Shown in pieces: positions 18,449 to 28,366 of a stretch of 64,000 bases of DNA. Both the position numbers and the translations under genes were made by a program. The notes beneath the pieces are model-generated. The model saw nothing but the letters and a program-made list of their open reading frames with translations, ran no database searches and was not told where the DNA came from. The DNA lies in the NCBI GenBank assembly GCA_002786025.1, contig NHNW01000012.1, positions 558,001 to 622,000 on the forward strand, read 5' to 3'. Position 1 is the stretch's first letter, and every line of letters begins with the position of its first letter. The stretch comes from Zasmidium citrigriseum. Its lineage: Eukaryota; Ascomycota; Dothideomycetes; Mycosphaerellales; Mycosphaerellaceae.

Positions 18449-19803
18449 TCAAAGCTCATCCGTCTTATGCATCCACGGAGGTAGCACTTTCTCCTCCACC
18501 ACATCTCGGATTTTGATCTTCACGGGTCCCCAAGTTCCACCACTCTGAGCCTCTTTACACTCAGGGGTGCCATTATCGTAGAGCTGTGCCACGCGGGCAA
18601 TATCACCCGCAGAAATCGTTGCCTTGCTGACGTCTTCGTTCCCACCCATGTAGATGGGACCATTGTCTGCCCTCCTGACCATCACTGGCTTCTTCTCAGA
18701 CTTGGCGTGCGCCAATCCGTCGTAGATCATGATGCTATCAAAGTCGAACTTGTCCGAGAACTGGTATTTGTTGATGACTTGCTCGAGAGGATCTCCCTCG
18801 TAGCGGTCGCCACGAATGTAATCTAGAGCTTGAGGGAAGTAGGCTTTGGCGTACAGAGGGAAGTGGCAACTAGGGAGAAGGAGACGTCAGTAATCATACC
18901 AATTGACTTGCTGGAGATACTTACATTCTTTGGACTCTGGTTTCCTGGTCTTCGCTTTCATCATCTTCTTCGTCGTAGAAGAGATGGCGATTATCCTGTG
19001 CGGCTGCCTTGTCGGCATCTTTGAATCCGGAGAGGCATTTGCATCGAAATTTGATGTGTTCGTCACGATCTGGTCGCTGATGCTCGTGTGACAGACCGAT
19101 TGCATGTCCTGGATAACGTCAGTAAGATAGGAGCATTGACATTCGGAGAAATATACCCAGCTCGTGCATCATCACCATCACAGCGTTGTCTTTATCTTTC
19201 TTGTGCTCCACGTTGGGTGCATACTGACAAAATTTCAGGAAGTGTCGAAACGGCTGTTGGGACTGTCCCTCGTGGGCGAACACGTAGCCTGTTGTCGTCG
19301 ATGTCAGACATTGAGGACTGTTAAAACACGGCTTGTCAGCTATCTTTTTCGAATTTCCTAAGGACACCTCCTCACCTCGCGTTCCACTCCGGGTCGTCGT
19401 CTTTGGTCTCATCCGAAATGACTAGAGCGTCCTTGGCCACATGCTCATCTGAACAGAGTACCTCCGGGTTACCCGCAGTGCCATCGTCGAGCTGGATCCG
19501 AAGAGCTGAGTGAATCATGGCATGAGACCATCCAACAACCGCCCTATCAACAATCTCGCCCAGATTCTTAGCCGATCTCTTGTCTCTGAAGCAGTACCGG
19601 ACGGGTTGTTCCACAGGGCTGTGGCAAGTAATCGGCCATGGGACCGCTCGTTGTGGTGTCTTCTCCGCAGCTTGATCCCAAGTTCCAACACCATACCAGC
19701 GTCTGAGCAGGTGATGTCCGTATGGAAGAGCGTTGTCCAAGAAGCTTGCTGAAGCGGCCGTGACAAGTAGTAGGTACGTTAGTATTGCTGTGAGGGAATA
19801 CAT
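18449..19803 (-). CDS. Secreted astacin-like (M12A) zinc metalloprotease
   Basis: Predicted extracellular zinc endopeptidase. Four exons: 19803-19376, 19317-19157, 19108-18925 and 18869-18449. The introns are 58, 48 and 55 nt with good splice sites, giving about 397 residues. The start at 19803 gives a clean signal peptide (MYSLTAILTYLLLVTAASA). The zinc signature HELGHAIGLSHEHQRPDRD (His194, His198 and His204, catalytic Glu195) matches the astacin pattern HExxHxxGxxHExxRxDRD. Intron 2 splits the Gly197 codon inside it. The Met-turn is SIMIY (303-307), with the Met and the Tyr zinc ligand kept but Ile in place of the usual His. About 95 residues separate the two motifs, longer than in classical astacins, because of an acidic insert (FYDEEDDESEDQE). 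Exon 1 would supply the propeptide and early catalytic domain. Confidence 0.85.
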
Positions 19804-20366
19804 GACTGTAGATGTGTGGCAGATGATAGAGTAAGGTATTCTGGCGCCTTTCGCGAGACTGTAGTTGCAAGGGAGGGTGTGATTGATTGTGGTTTCGAGC
19901 TGTTGCATAGCCATATCTATACCCTGGATAGGGCCCGAACTTTTCATGTGACATGGCAGCTGATGGCCACCAACGGAGGACTCAGTAGCATCTGATCGAG
20001 ATTCGTGCGTTTCGTCGTGTCCACGAACAGCATGCGATGAGCGTGTGGGCGAACAATTGACCGGCCTGAACTTCGGCTTTAGTAGGCCAGTTGGACATGG
20101 CAAATACCTGCAGCATTTTTGACGGTTTTAAAAAAGTCGTCGCTGCCGCTGCAAAGGGGACTGAGTCTTTCGTCCCTTCCCAGTTGCGATAGTAGGCACA
20201 TGTTCCTTCCCGTGTCTGCAACCAGCTCTTGCATCGAGTCCCAGGCATCAAAGGGCAGCCACTCCACGACGCAAAGTCAACCAAGATCTTCGAATCTGGG
20301 GATTCGTACTCTGCACACTGCATTCACATCAATCACGACCCCGTATCGATTCTTCCGCCCATCGCC
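19804..20366. other. Intergenic between astacin and PAP2 genes
   Basis: Contains the astacin promoter. A minus-strand frame (about 20606-20079) reads with good codon character apart from one TGA at 20277-20279, but overlaps the PAP2 N-terminal exon on the other strand and has no homologue I recognise, so I do not call it as a gene. Confidence 0.35.
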
Positions 20367-21628
20367 ATGTCCAGCCTCTCGGTCCTGATCATTCGGGCCT
20401 CCCACCTCAGCGTCGCGATCTTCAAGCATTTCAAACACGGCAGCAAGAAATCTTCGTCCGATTTGGAGAAGAGTCAAGAGCCTGTCGACTTCGAGATCTA
20501 GGAGGCAAAAGTGAGACAGGGCTTCATGCAGTGGCTCAGAACGAACTGGATCGATATCGTAACGTTGACCGGCTTGGGAGCTATGGCTTGGGTGGTATGA
20601 TAGCATGGCCCCATTGGCAGGAAATCGCCCTCACTGACTCCACTTGCAGTTCTTCCGGATGCGTCCAATAGCTCCCAGAGCTGTGCAAGTTCACTTCTTC
20701 AATGGCCAGCAGGTGAGTCGGGCAGAATCTCGAGATTGCAAATGCTGAGATTGTTCTCAAGATTCCCTCCACGTTCGACCTCCCACGGAAAAAGTACCTC
20801 GTCGACTCGCGCGGATCCGCTGCCATTGCAGTTACTGGGCCGATAGTCGTATTTGCCCTCATGCAAATTCGTATCCGCTCTTTTCCGGACATCAACAACG
20901 CAATTCTGGGCCTTCAGTACAGTATCGTGACCAGTACTTTGATGCATGTCCTCATCGCATGCTTTGTCGGCGGAATTCGACCCCAGTTCTTCGAGCACTG
21001 CCAGCCTGATCTCCCTGTGCCCGCCGCTCATGGGTTCGACACAATTGAAGTCACATGGAATGAATGCATGCAGAAGAGCTGGAAACAGCGCACATACGCC
21101 TTTTCCTCTTTCCCGTCGGGCCATGCTACAGTAGCTTTTGCTGGCTACATCTTTCTGCACCTGTACCTGAATGCCAAACTCAAAGTCTGGAGCAACTACC
21201 GGCCGCTGTGCTGGAAGCTGGTCGCCACATACGCACCGGTGGTGGTAGCCATCATCATGGCTGGGCTTGTCACTGTCGATACTAATCATCACTAGTATGA
21301 TGCTCTGGCAGGTGCAGCCCTTGGTACCATGATGGCCTTCGCTTCATTTCGAATGATGTACGCCAGCATTTTCGACTTCCGGTTCAATCATATTCCGCTG
21401 GATCGCGATGTTCCATTCAAATACTGCCTTGGTGCTGAATCGTCGGCCTATAACGAGGTACGCGATGCATACTGGCCACGACGAGCCGGGTGGGGTCCTG
21501 GCGGCGCGGCTTTGCGAACGGGGGCGCCGGGCGACAGCTTCAGTCCTGAGTTAGCCTGGGTCCAGTCTCATCCCCCAACTGAGCCTTCGAAATTGTCATC
21601 CGAAAAGAGGACTGAGCAGATTGTGTGA
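20367..21628 (+). pseudogene. PAP2-family lipid phosphatase gene interrupted by two in-frame TAG codons
   Basis: Related to fungal membrane lipid phosphate phosphatases (PAP2 superfamily, LPP/DPP type). Exons by homology are 20367-20594, 20650-20712 and 20762-21628, with introns of 55 and 49 nt. The N-terminal block NWIDIVTLTGLGAMAWV, the FFNGQ strand, GGIRPQFFEHCQPDLP (motif 1), FSSFPSGHATVAF (motif 2) and NHH-stop-YDALAGAALG (motif 3) are all present in one frame. The frame is broken at 20499-20501 (after VDFEI) and at 21293-21295, where homologues carry Trp in HHWYD. Clear homology continues on both sides of each stop. The motif-1 Lys (KxxxxxxRP) is Ala here. If translation begins at 20526, the first stop lies upstream of the gene and only the second remains. 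Confidence 0.75.
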
Positions 21629-22284
21629 GGCGGAGTCGTGAGTGTGTGGAAGAGATGGAGGAACTGGGGAAGTCCCTCTCACGAAATACCTAAGCAATTC
21701 AGAGGAACGCGGTATCAGATATTGATGCCGTGTCATCGGTACAAGGGCATCAGAAGTGGATCGACCTATGGAAAAGAAGGAGATGTTCTCACATGAGGTC
21801 GACTCGGAGAAGGTTCGAACGATTGGCAGCAAAATGCAAGCATTCACCCCTGTCCCGTGCACGTGCCACATCAATTTATCCGGCGCATACACATCCTTGT
21901 CTACATCCAACTTGTTCCTGTTTCATCGCCACCGGGTCCGGCTCGCTTCGAAACGTTTCCCCTCTCATCAAGCTCAATGCAAGCTTCGTTTATATTGCGA
22001 AAAAGCCTCCACAGCAATCTATTGCATGCATCGGACGACATGCCGGTACAGGAAGCTCGTTCGGCCAGGTAAGTCGTCATCTTCATGGAGCCTTTTATAG
22101 AGGGAGGATATGCTCTGTGACCTGCATACGAACTTGCCGCTCCTTTCCTTAAACTCTACTTGTTGCTTGCTTCTTTGGAAATACGAGATCCAAGTCTGGA
22201 ACTTGGATACTCCTACTATCCCTCCTGTCACTCAAAGCTTCGCATCATACTTCCTCGTTTACTCCACTTCGTACAGACGACAAG
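21629..22284. other. Intergenic, promoter of GH12 gene
   Basis: No supported coding frame. A TTTTATAG element at about 22089-22096 and a C/T-rich stretch just before the ATG are the only promoter-like features seen. Confidence 0.4.
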
Positions 22285-23147
22285 ATGAAGTTCACTGCGA
22301 TTCTTCTCTCGGCGGCTCTGGCTAGCCTTGCCATCGCGGCTCCAAGCAAGGTCATTCGACAGGCCAGCAACTGCGATCAGTATGGCAGCGTTCAGACGGG
22401 AGCTTACACAGTCTACAACAACCTGTGGAATGAATCTGCTGCTACTTCCGGCAGCCAGTGCTTCAGTGTGACTGGTCTCGCCGACAACGTCCTGTCTTGG
22501 GTCACCACGTAAGATCACCAATCTTCTTCTCTCGACGAAGTTTTGACTGACGATGATCTAGATGGACCTGGGTCGGCGGGACAGGCCAAGTCAAATCTTA
22601 CGCCAACGCCGTAGTCTCCCTGACCGCCCAGCAAATCGGCGCCATCACGTCCATCACTTCCAGCTGGTCGTGGAGCTACACTGGCTCCGACATCATTGCT
22701 GATGTGGCTTATGATCTTTTCACTTCGTCTTCTCCGGGAGGTAATGAGGAGTTCGAGCTCATGGTCTGGTTGGCGGCTATTGGAGGGGCTGGCCCCATTT
22801 CGAGCACATACGTAAGTTTCCATCTTGCTTCTTTCCGAGTGTATATCGATCTGACATATCTGCAGGACGCCCAAGGCAATCCAACCCCCATCGGATCCGC
22901 CGATATCGCCGGCACGACTTGGGACGTCTACAAGGGACCCAATGGCCAGATGACGGTCTACTCTTTCCTCGCGCCCAACCAGGTGACGGACTTCAGCGGC
23001 AACATCAGGGACTTCTACTCGTGGTTGGAGTCCAACGATGGATTCTCTTCGAGCCAGTATTTGATCAGTGCCGGTGCTGGAACGGAGGCTTTCGAGGGTC
23101 AGGATGCGACGTTTACGACATCTGGGTACAGCATGTCCATTTCGTAG
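22285..23147 (+). CDS. Secreted GH12 endoglucanase / xyloglucanase
   Basis: Secreted beta-1,4-glucan or xyloglucan hydrolase of family GH12. Three exons: 22285-22508, 22562-22811 and 22866-23147, with introns of 53 and 54 nt, give 251 residues, the usual family size. The signal peptide is MKFTAILLSAALASLAIA. The fold markers CDQYGSVQTGAYTVYNNLWN and WTWVGGTGQVKSYANAV are present. The catalytic nucleophile lies in FELMVWLA (Glu140) and the acid/base in SAGAGTEAFEG (Glu232). There is no carbohydrate-binding module. It faces the GH27 gene tail to tail with 12 bp between the coding regions, so their 3' UTRs must overlap. GH12 enzymes act on hemicellulose and some are sensed by plants as elicitors; whether this one is cannot be told from the sequence. 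Confidence 0.93.
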
Positions 23148-23159
23148 ATATCATCAAGT

Positions 23160-24609
23160 TCAAGTGAGAGACATGTCGAGCCTTTCACCAACCGCCATGC
23201 CTCCCACCCCACCCCCCNACCCCCATCCATGTCCCCAACCCCAACCATGCCCAATACTTCCCCCACAACCCCCAGTAACCATCAAAACCGCCGTATCATG
23301 GCTCTCAACATCCATACTCACTCCCCTGCTCAAACATCCCATATCATTGCCCGTCCAAACGTCCATAACCTTATACCGTCCATTCCCCTTCAAACTCGGA
23401 ACCTCTTCCCAATGCGCCCTCATACTCCTCGTCTCGCCCAGCGTATTCATCATAGCAACAATTGTCCCCTTGCTACTCTCCCCACTCCAATACTCCGCTG
23501 GGTTCGTCGCGTTGAACGTCCAGAGCGGGTTCACGCCTCCTTTATACGGCTGTGCAGGGCTCGCCACGACAGGGTCTTGGTTAAAAGCGATGAGGTGCTT
23601 GTTCTGCAGGATGTCAACGTTGGTCTGGCTGAGTTTCGTCAAGTCAGTGCCCATGATCAGGGGAGCTTTCATCAAAGCCCACAACGCGAAGTGTGTGCGG
23701 GATTCTTGTTCGGTCAGATCGCCGTTGCCGACTTCGAGCATGTCCGGGTCGTTGTGGGCGTAGAAGTCGGCGTAGTTGTTGTAGAAGGAGTTTTCGTTGA
23801 TGATCTGGATTATGCGGGACCAGCTGGGATCAATGTCGCCGGTTGATCTCCATGCTTGAGCGACTTCAGCTCCCCAGGTCCAGACTTTCGCTGTGCCCCA
23901 TTCGCAGAGGTTGTACAGAATGGTACGGTTCTGCTTGGCGAGAGCATCCCTCATGTTGGTGTATCGCTTGAAGGTGAGAGACTGGCTGTAATCGTAACCC
24001 TCGGGACACTGGCCAGTAGTATCTTTGCAAGTCCCATTGACATACAGACTCGAATCACTGTTATCAGGCGTGCAAGCACTGCACTCATCCGTCCAATTGC
24101 TAGGGATATTGCAATTATCATACTTCAAGAAATCAACGCCCCATTCGGCGAAAGTAGCAGCGTCGATTTCCTCGTGGTCAATGGAAGCTTGATATCCAGC
24201 ACAAGTCAAAGTGCCGGCGGAGCTGTAGATGCCGATCTTCATGCCCATGCCGTGGATGGTGTCGGCAAGGCCACTGATTCCGTCGGAGAACTTGGAGGTG
24301 TCGGGGATGAGTTTCCCGGTGACATTGTCGCGGTGGTCTTTGATTTGCCAGCAGTCGTCGATGTTGACGTACTCGTAGCCTAGGTCGTGGAAGCCCATAG
24401 AGACCATGGCTTTGGCTGCTGTGAGGAATTTGCTTTCGTCGATGTCGCAGTGGTAGGCATTCCTTTCGAGATGTTAGCTCAGGCTGCTTCTCGTGAGGGT
24501 ACCATCTCACATACCATGAATTCCAGCCCATTGCTGGCAGACGGCCGGCCCCATCTGGAGTCTTGAGGGCCAAGGCTGCGGGAGCCAGTGCAAGGAGAAG
24601 AAGTGCCAT
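23160..24609 (-). CDS. Secreted GH27 alpha-galactosidase
   Basis: Alpha-galactosidase that removes terminal alpha-galactose from galactomannan or related oligosaccharides. Exon 1 (24609-24515) and exon 2 (24462-23160) are joined over a 52-nt intron, restoring the family motif GWNSWNAYHCDI; about 465 residues. The signal peptide is MALLLLALAPAALA. The catalytic nucleophile lies in FLKYDNC and the acid/base in RSTGDIDPSW. The conserved segments NIDDCWQ, ALMKAPLIMGTDL and NKHLIAFNQDP are present. The C-terminal beta domain ends in an unusual Gly/Trp/His-rich tail (GHGWGWGHGWG). One base of that tail is ambiguous (n at 23218), so one residue is unknown and a small length error in the repeat is possible. 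Confidence 0.93.
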
Positions 24610-25493
24610 GTTCGCTGTATGAGCAGGACGACGAGAGAAGATAGGACCTACCACGTTCTTTTAAGCAGTTCTCAGCCTCTTCACGTTGTGGAGAACCCCG
24701 ACCAGAAGCAGTGTCTACGCCCGCACATGGTACCATATCATGACCTTTTGGTAGCATCGATGTAGCAGTCCCCGTGTTTGTCTCCGCATCTCTCCACAGA
24801 AGTTGGAGCGAATCCGTGGAAGATCTACACGTAATGTGATCAAGCTATGCAAGCTTTGTCGAAGAACACGAGAAGTCGTACCTGCAGACGCAGGGCGAGG
24901 TGGAATGCGAGAGCTGGAGGGCTCGGGTTTCTCGGGGTAAATGGAGATCGTGACCATATTGGAGGTCGCAAACTCTATTCGAAGCGGGAGGTGGAGGAGT
25001 AGGATGTACATTGAGTAGGCAGCATCGTCGTTTTTGAATAAAGCCGGGCTTCCTCCCGATGAGAACTTGAAACGTTCAAAAAGAGTAAGCTGGTCCTAGA
25101 GGTGCAGTTGAGAAATGTCTACTGACGTACTCATTAGCTTGTCTACGAGGAGACCAATACCTCGAGCAAGACTTGTTGCCTGCTAGTTGACATGGAGCCG
25201 ATCGCCGAAGTTCCTGTTCTTATGTCCTTGTATCCCATCTGTCGCTTGTTGCATGATTCTTACCTCAGGCTGGTTTCGGTCACACCAGGCGCCAAAGTCA
25301 TACCATTGTCGTCCCGATCTGTAGACTCGTGTCGCCGTGTTGGTCTCCATGAGACCGTGTGGGGACGAGAGAACCGATGTCGGATCAGTCGTCATTGTGG
25401 GAGATCGCCCTGATGTCGTTTATTGGCATGACTGGCGTTCCTCTTCATCACATCTCCGATTGTCGTTTTCCCATTGAGTTATTTCCCATTAAT
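24610..25493. other. Intergenic, promoter of GH27 gene and 3' side of CDC123
   Basis: Scattered open frames exist here but none has codon bias or a recognisable domain. I see nothing definite. Confidence 0.4.
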
Positions 25494-26765
25494 TCAATCA
25501 TCTTCACTGCTGTCAGCCGCAGCATCCTCTCTCTGTCGCTGTTCGAGTATCTTTTGCCAGTCCCTCGCAAACTCTCTCAGCCCCTCCCCACTCTGACTTG
25601 CATCCACCACATCTTTGGGCAGCTTGTGTGCGCTGTACTGCGGAGTACTGAAGTTGTACGCTTCTGGGTCTGTTGTCCGTACTAGTCGTAGCTCTGGCAG
25701 CCATATCTCCTCGTCCGCTTCTTCGTCTTCCTCATCGCTCGCATCGACGCTCTCGTCAGGCTCAGGCTCATTGACTTCGCTCTCCCGTACCCCAGCTGGA
25801 AGGGGACGGTTGAAGTATACCCTGGCAAACTCCAGCTCTTCTCCAGGCTCATCCACATGATCATCAGGTGGCTCCGGCATGTCCAGAATCTCCATCCAAC
25901 TGAACAACAATGGATCCGTCCGTGGTGCCCATGGATTGATGTCAACAAGCCAGACCCGATTGAACGGCTGTGGGATGTAGACATCGAAGGCAAAGCTCTC
26001 ATCAGGGAACGAGTCTCGCAGTCTGACCTCGAAGAACTCTTTGATCATCGACCGCAGCTTGCCTTGCATCTTGAACAAGAAGTCGAAGTGGTTGAGATCT
26101 CGTTGGCACATGCAAAGCAGCTTCCGCTCTCTGACGAAACACCTGAATTCGACTGAAGGATTCCAGCTCGGGACACTCTTACGTAGCACGAGATGGTATG
26201 GGATGTCGTCGTTCGTCAGCGAGGAATCGGGTGAGTCCACGCAGTCTTCAAGCGCATGTTCCAGATCATGTGTGACGAAGTCCGAGCTCTTGAGTAGGAG
26301 ATAGACATCGTTTGCAGTCCGACACTCCATCGTATTGGCGTTCATCCACGTTGCATCCTTTGGTGCAGACCAGTTCAACTTTGGCACCACTTTTCCTCCC
26401 AGCTCGTCAATTGTCTGTCTTATCGATTGATGCACCTGCCTCCACTCCGCAGCCACGTCCTCCTCTTCATCCTCGTCGCCTTGGGCATCGGGATTATCGG
26501 AAGCAGAGAATACGCCGCTGTCGTGATCGGAGGACCATTCGGGCTCGTTCGCGTCGTCGTCGGGTAGGATGATGCCGTCGGCGCGCAGGTAGCTGAGGAA
26601 GGGTCGAGTGAGAGGTACGAGGCGTGCCTTGGGCGTAATTGTTCGGTATTTGGGGTGCCAGTAGTGGTACGAGCAGTGGAGGATGTGCGATTTGGTGACT
26701 GGTGGAAATGGCAGGCGAGGCTCCATACCGGCGCCTTGTGGTTCGGTGTCAAGAGCAGCAGGCAT
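25494..26765 (-). CDS. CDC123: CDC123 / D123 family eIF2 assembly chaperone
   Basis: Cell-cycle protein of the ATP-grasp-like D123 family that promotes assembly of the eIF2 heterotrimer. A single exon from the ATG at 26765 ([10 protein letters not shown]) encodes 423 residues. Conserved segments include [11 protein letters not shown] near the N-terminus, [49 protein letters not shown], and the metal/ATP-binding FAFDVYIP with [20 protein letters not shown]. Acidic linkers follow residue 80 and residue 320, and the protein ends DSSEDD, as in other fungal members. It is transcribed divergently from CWC21. Confidence 0.95.
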   Translation of the reverse strand: MPAALDTEPQGAGMEPRLPFPPVTKSHILHCSYHYWHPKYRTITPKARLVPLTRPFLSYLRADGIILPDDDANEPEWSSDHDSGVFSASDNPDAQGDEDEEEDVAAEWRQVHQSIRQTIDELGGKVVPKLNWSAPKDATWMNANTMECRTANDVYLLLKSSDFVTHDLEHALEDCVDSPDSSLTNDDIPYHLVLRKSVPSWNPSVEFRCFVRERKLLCMCQRDLNHFDFLFKMQGKLRSMIKEFFEVRLRDSFPDESFAFDVYIPQPFNRVWLVDINPWAPRTDPLLFSWMEILDMPEPPDDHVDEPGEELEFARVYFNRPLPAGVRESEVNEPEPDESVDASDEEDEEADEEIWLPELRLVRTTDPEAYNFSTPQYSAHKLPKDVVDASQSGEGLREFARDWQKILEQRQREDAAADSSEDD

Positions 26766-26970
26766 GGTTGTGGTTGGTGTGAGTGTTGTTGGAGGAAGTG
26801 AAGCTCGAGACCGGAAGTTGTGGGCGCGATGATGACTCAATCCACTTTCACATGTCACTGCAAAAGCGGCAGGTGGGGCGCGATCTTCGAGAAGCCGCCA
26901 TCCTTCCATCGCGACTTCACCTCTTAATCAAATCACCGAAAAACACTCTCCACCTCTAGACTAAGAGATA
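26766..26970. promoter_or_regulatory. Divergent promoter CDC123 / CWC21
   Basis: Only 205 bp separate the two start codons, so both promoters share this interval. No TATA box is seen. Confidence 0.5.
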
Positions 26971-27531
26971 ATGTCCTCCAACGTCGGCCTCAGCACGCCG
27001 CGAGGCTCAGGCACCTCCGGCTATGTCCAGCGCAACTCGGCCAACCTCAAACCCCGCGACAACAACCAGCCCTATCCGAAAGACATCGATTCGATCAAGC
27101 ACCGCCAGCGACAACCCGACAAGGAGATCCTCGAGCATGATCGCAAGCGCGAGATTGAGGTGAAGGTGTTTGAGCTGCGTGATAAGCTGGAAGATGAAGG
27201 GTATGCAAGCGACAAAACTCGTGCAGAAGGATGCAGACTGACAGGATACAGTGTCGATGAGGACGAGATCGACGACCAATGCGACGCACTACGGAAGAAG
27301 CTAGAGAAGGAACAGAGCAAAGCCAGCGGCGGACCAAATGCGAAGAATCTCAAGTCCCACCAGGTGCATGAGATTGCGGCCGCCAAGATCGACGAGAGTG
27401 AGAGGTTGCGCAAGGCGCTTGGAATCAGCAAGGATTATGAAGAGGGCAGTCACTGGCGGAAGCAAGAGGAGAGAAAGCTGGAGGCTGAGAGAGAACGTGG
27501 AAAGGGCGAGATAGGAAGGGATCGAGACTGA
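26971..27531 (+). CDS. CWC21: Pre-mRNA splicing factor CWC21
   Basis: Spliceosome-associated protein of the cwf21/SRRM2 family that contacts Prp8 and Snu114. The conserved N-terminus NVGLSTPRGSGTSGYVQRN is present from residue 4, followed by the cwf21 helix (KREIEVKVFELRDKLEDEG-VDEDEIDD) and a charged C-terminus. The unspliced frame is 186 residues, but bases 27201-27251 are a 51-nt in-frame intron (GTATGC donor, ACTGACA branch, ACAG acceptor). Its removal restores the family sequence EDEGVDEDEID, giving a 169-residue protein from exons 26971-27200 and 27252-27531. Confidence 0.92.
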   Translation: MSSNVGLSTPRGSGTSGYVQRNSANLKPRDNNQPYPKDIDSIKHRQRQPDKEILEHDRKREIEVKVFELRDKLEDEGYASDKTRAEGCRLTGYSVDEDEIDDQCDALRKKLEKEQSKASGGPNAKNLKSHQVHEIAAAKIDESERLRKALGISKDYEEGSHWRKQEERKLEAERERGKGEIGRDRD

Positions 27532-28366
27532 AGAAGAGAGCAAGACGGGGCGTGATCATTAGCGTGGCGTTGGGGACATGGAAATCAGATGCGTTATGGA
27601 GTTACATCCTCTGGTGATGAAGACCTGTTTCATATGGCCAATGTTGTCGGACTGTATAGCGGTTCAGTCATACCACGGCGTATCTTTTGAACGACGGCCG
27701 ACGACTACCACCACTTCGACCGTCACCCCACAGCAACGACTGACAGGGACTCAGTTGAGAACCTGTGGCAATACTTGAAACCAGAACAACTCAAGAAAGC
27801 TCGGAAGCACGACTAAGCATCGTACATCAGCAGGAAATTGCCAGTGGAGCTCCAAAGAGAAGGTGCGATTCCTCCTGATAGACAGTGAATATGACCACCG
27901 GAGAACGCTAGGCGTGAAGATCAACCATGATCGGGAAGCGGGAGAGAATGCACGACACCGAAAGATAATAGTACTGGACAGGTCGTGAGATGTGGTCTCT
28001 CATGAGGAGGCTCGAAAGAAGCATCATGCTTTCTACACCAAAAATTCAAATCCCCAACCGAGACTCGAACTACATCCCACGAGCAAAAAGAGAAACCTCG
28101 CGTACCTGTTATGCGCTCATTCCTAATAGTGGCTATTCCTTTTACCCAAGCACGCAGAGGAAGAGAAACTTGGTATCCTGAGAGCGCATTTTCAGAACTG
28201 TTACAAGGTGATAGACCGCTAGACCACATCACCCAGCAACCACCAGTTTGCTGCTTATTTGGTGGCTGAGCTTTTCAAACAACTTATAAAGCGAAACTTT
28301 GGGCGCGTTGCCCGTCGCGACTTAAAGGGAAGGTGCGCGTGTTGGTTGTCGTTCGACTTCACTCCT
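27532..28366. other. Intergenic, possible tRNA-like remnants only
   Basis: No coding frame is supported. On the minus strand an A-box-like TGGTCTAGCGGT (about 28231-28220) and a B-box-like GTTCGAGTC (about 28070) occur, but they are about 150 nt apart and no acceptor stem pairs, so no tRNA is called. Confidence 0.4.

Noticed and set aside
20079..20606. Minus-strand gene with one internal TGA
   Set aside because: It overlaps the PAP2 exon on the opposite strand, which has clear homology, and I recognise no relatives for the minus-strand reading.
21245..21295. Intron ending at TACTAATCATCACTAG that would remove the PAP2 stop
   Set aside because: The branch site and acceptor look good, but homology continues through VTVDTNHH right up to the TAG, so splicing would delete conserved residues.
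28085..28101. 17-nt match GCAAAAAGAGAAACCTC shared with about 59423-59439
   Set aside because: One match of this length is not unlikely by chance in 64 kb, and flanking sequence does not align.
28050..28240. tRNA gene on the minus strand (A-box-like and B-box-like motifs)
   Set aside because: The boxes are about 150 nt apart, the acceptor and T stems do not pair, and no cloverleaf with a plausible intron could be drawn.
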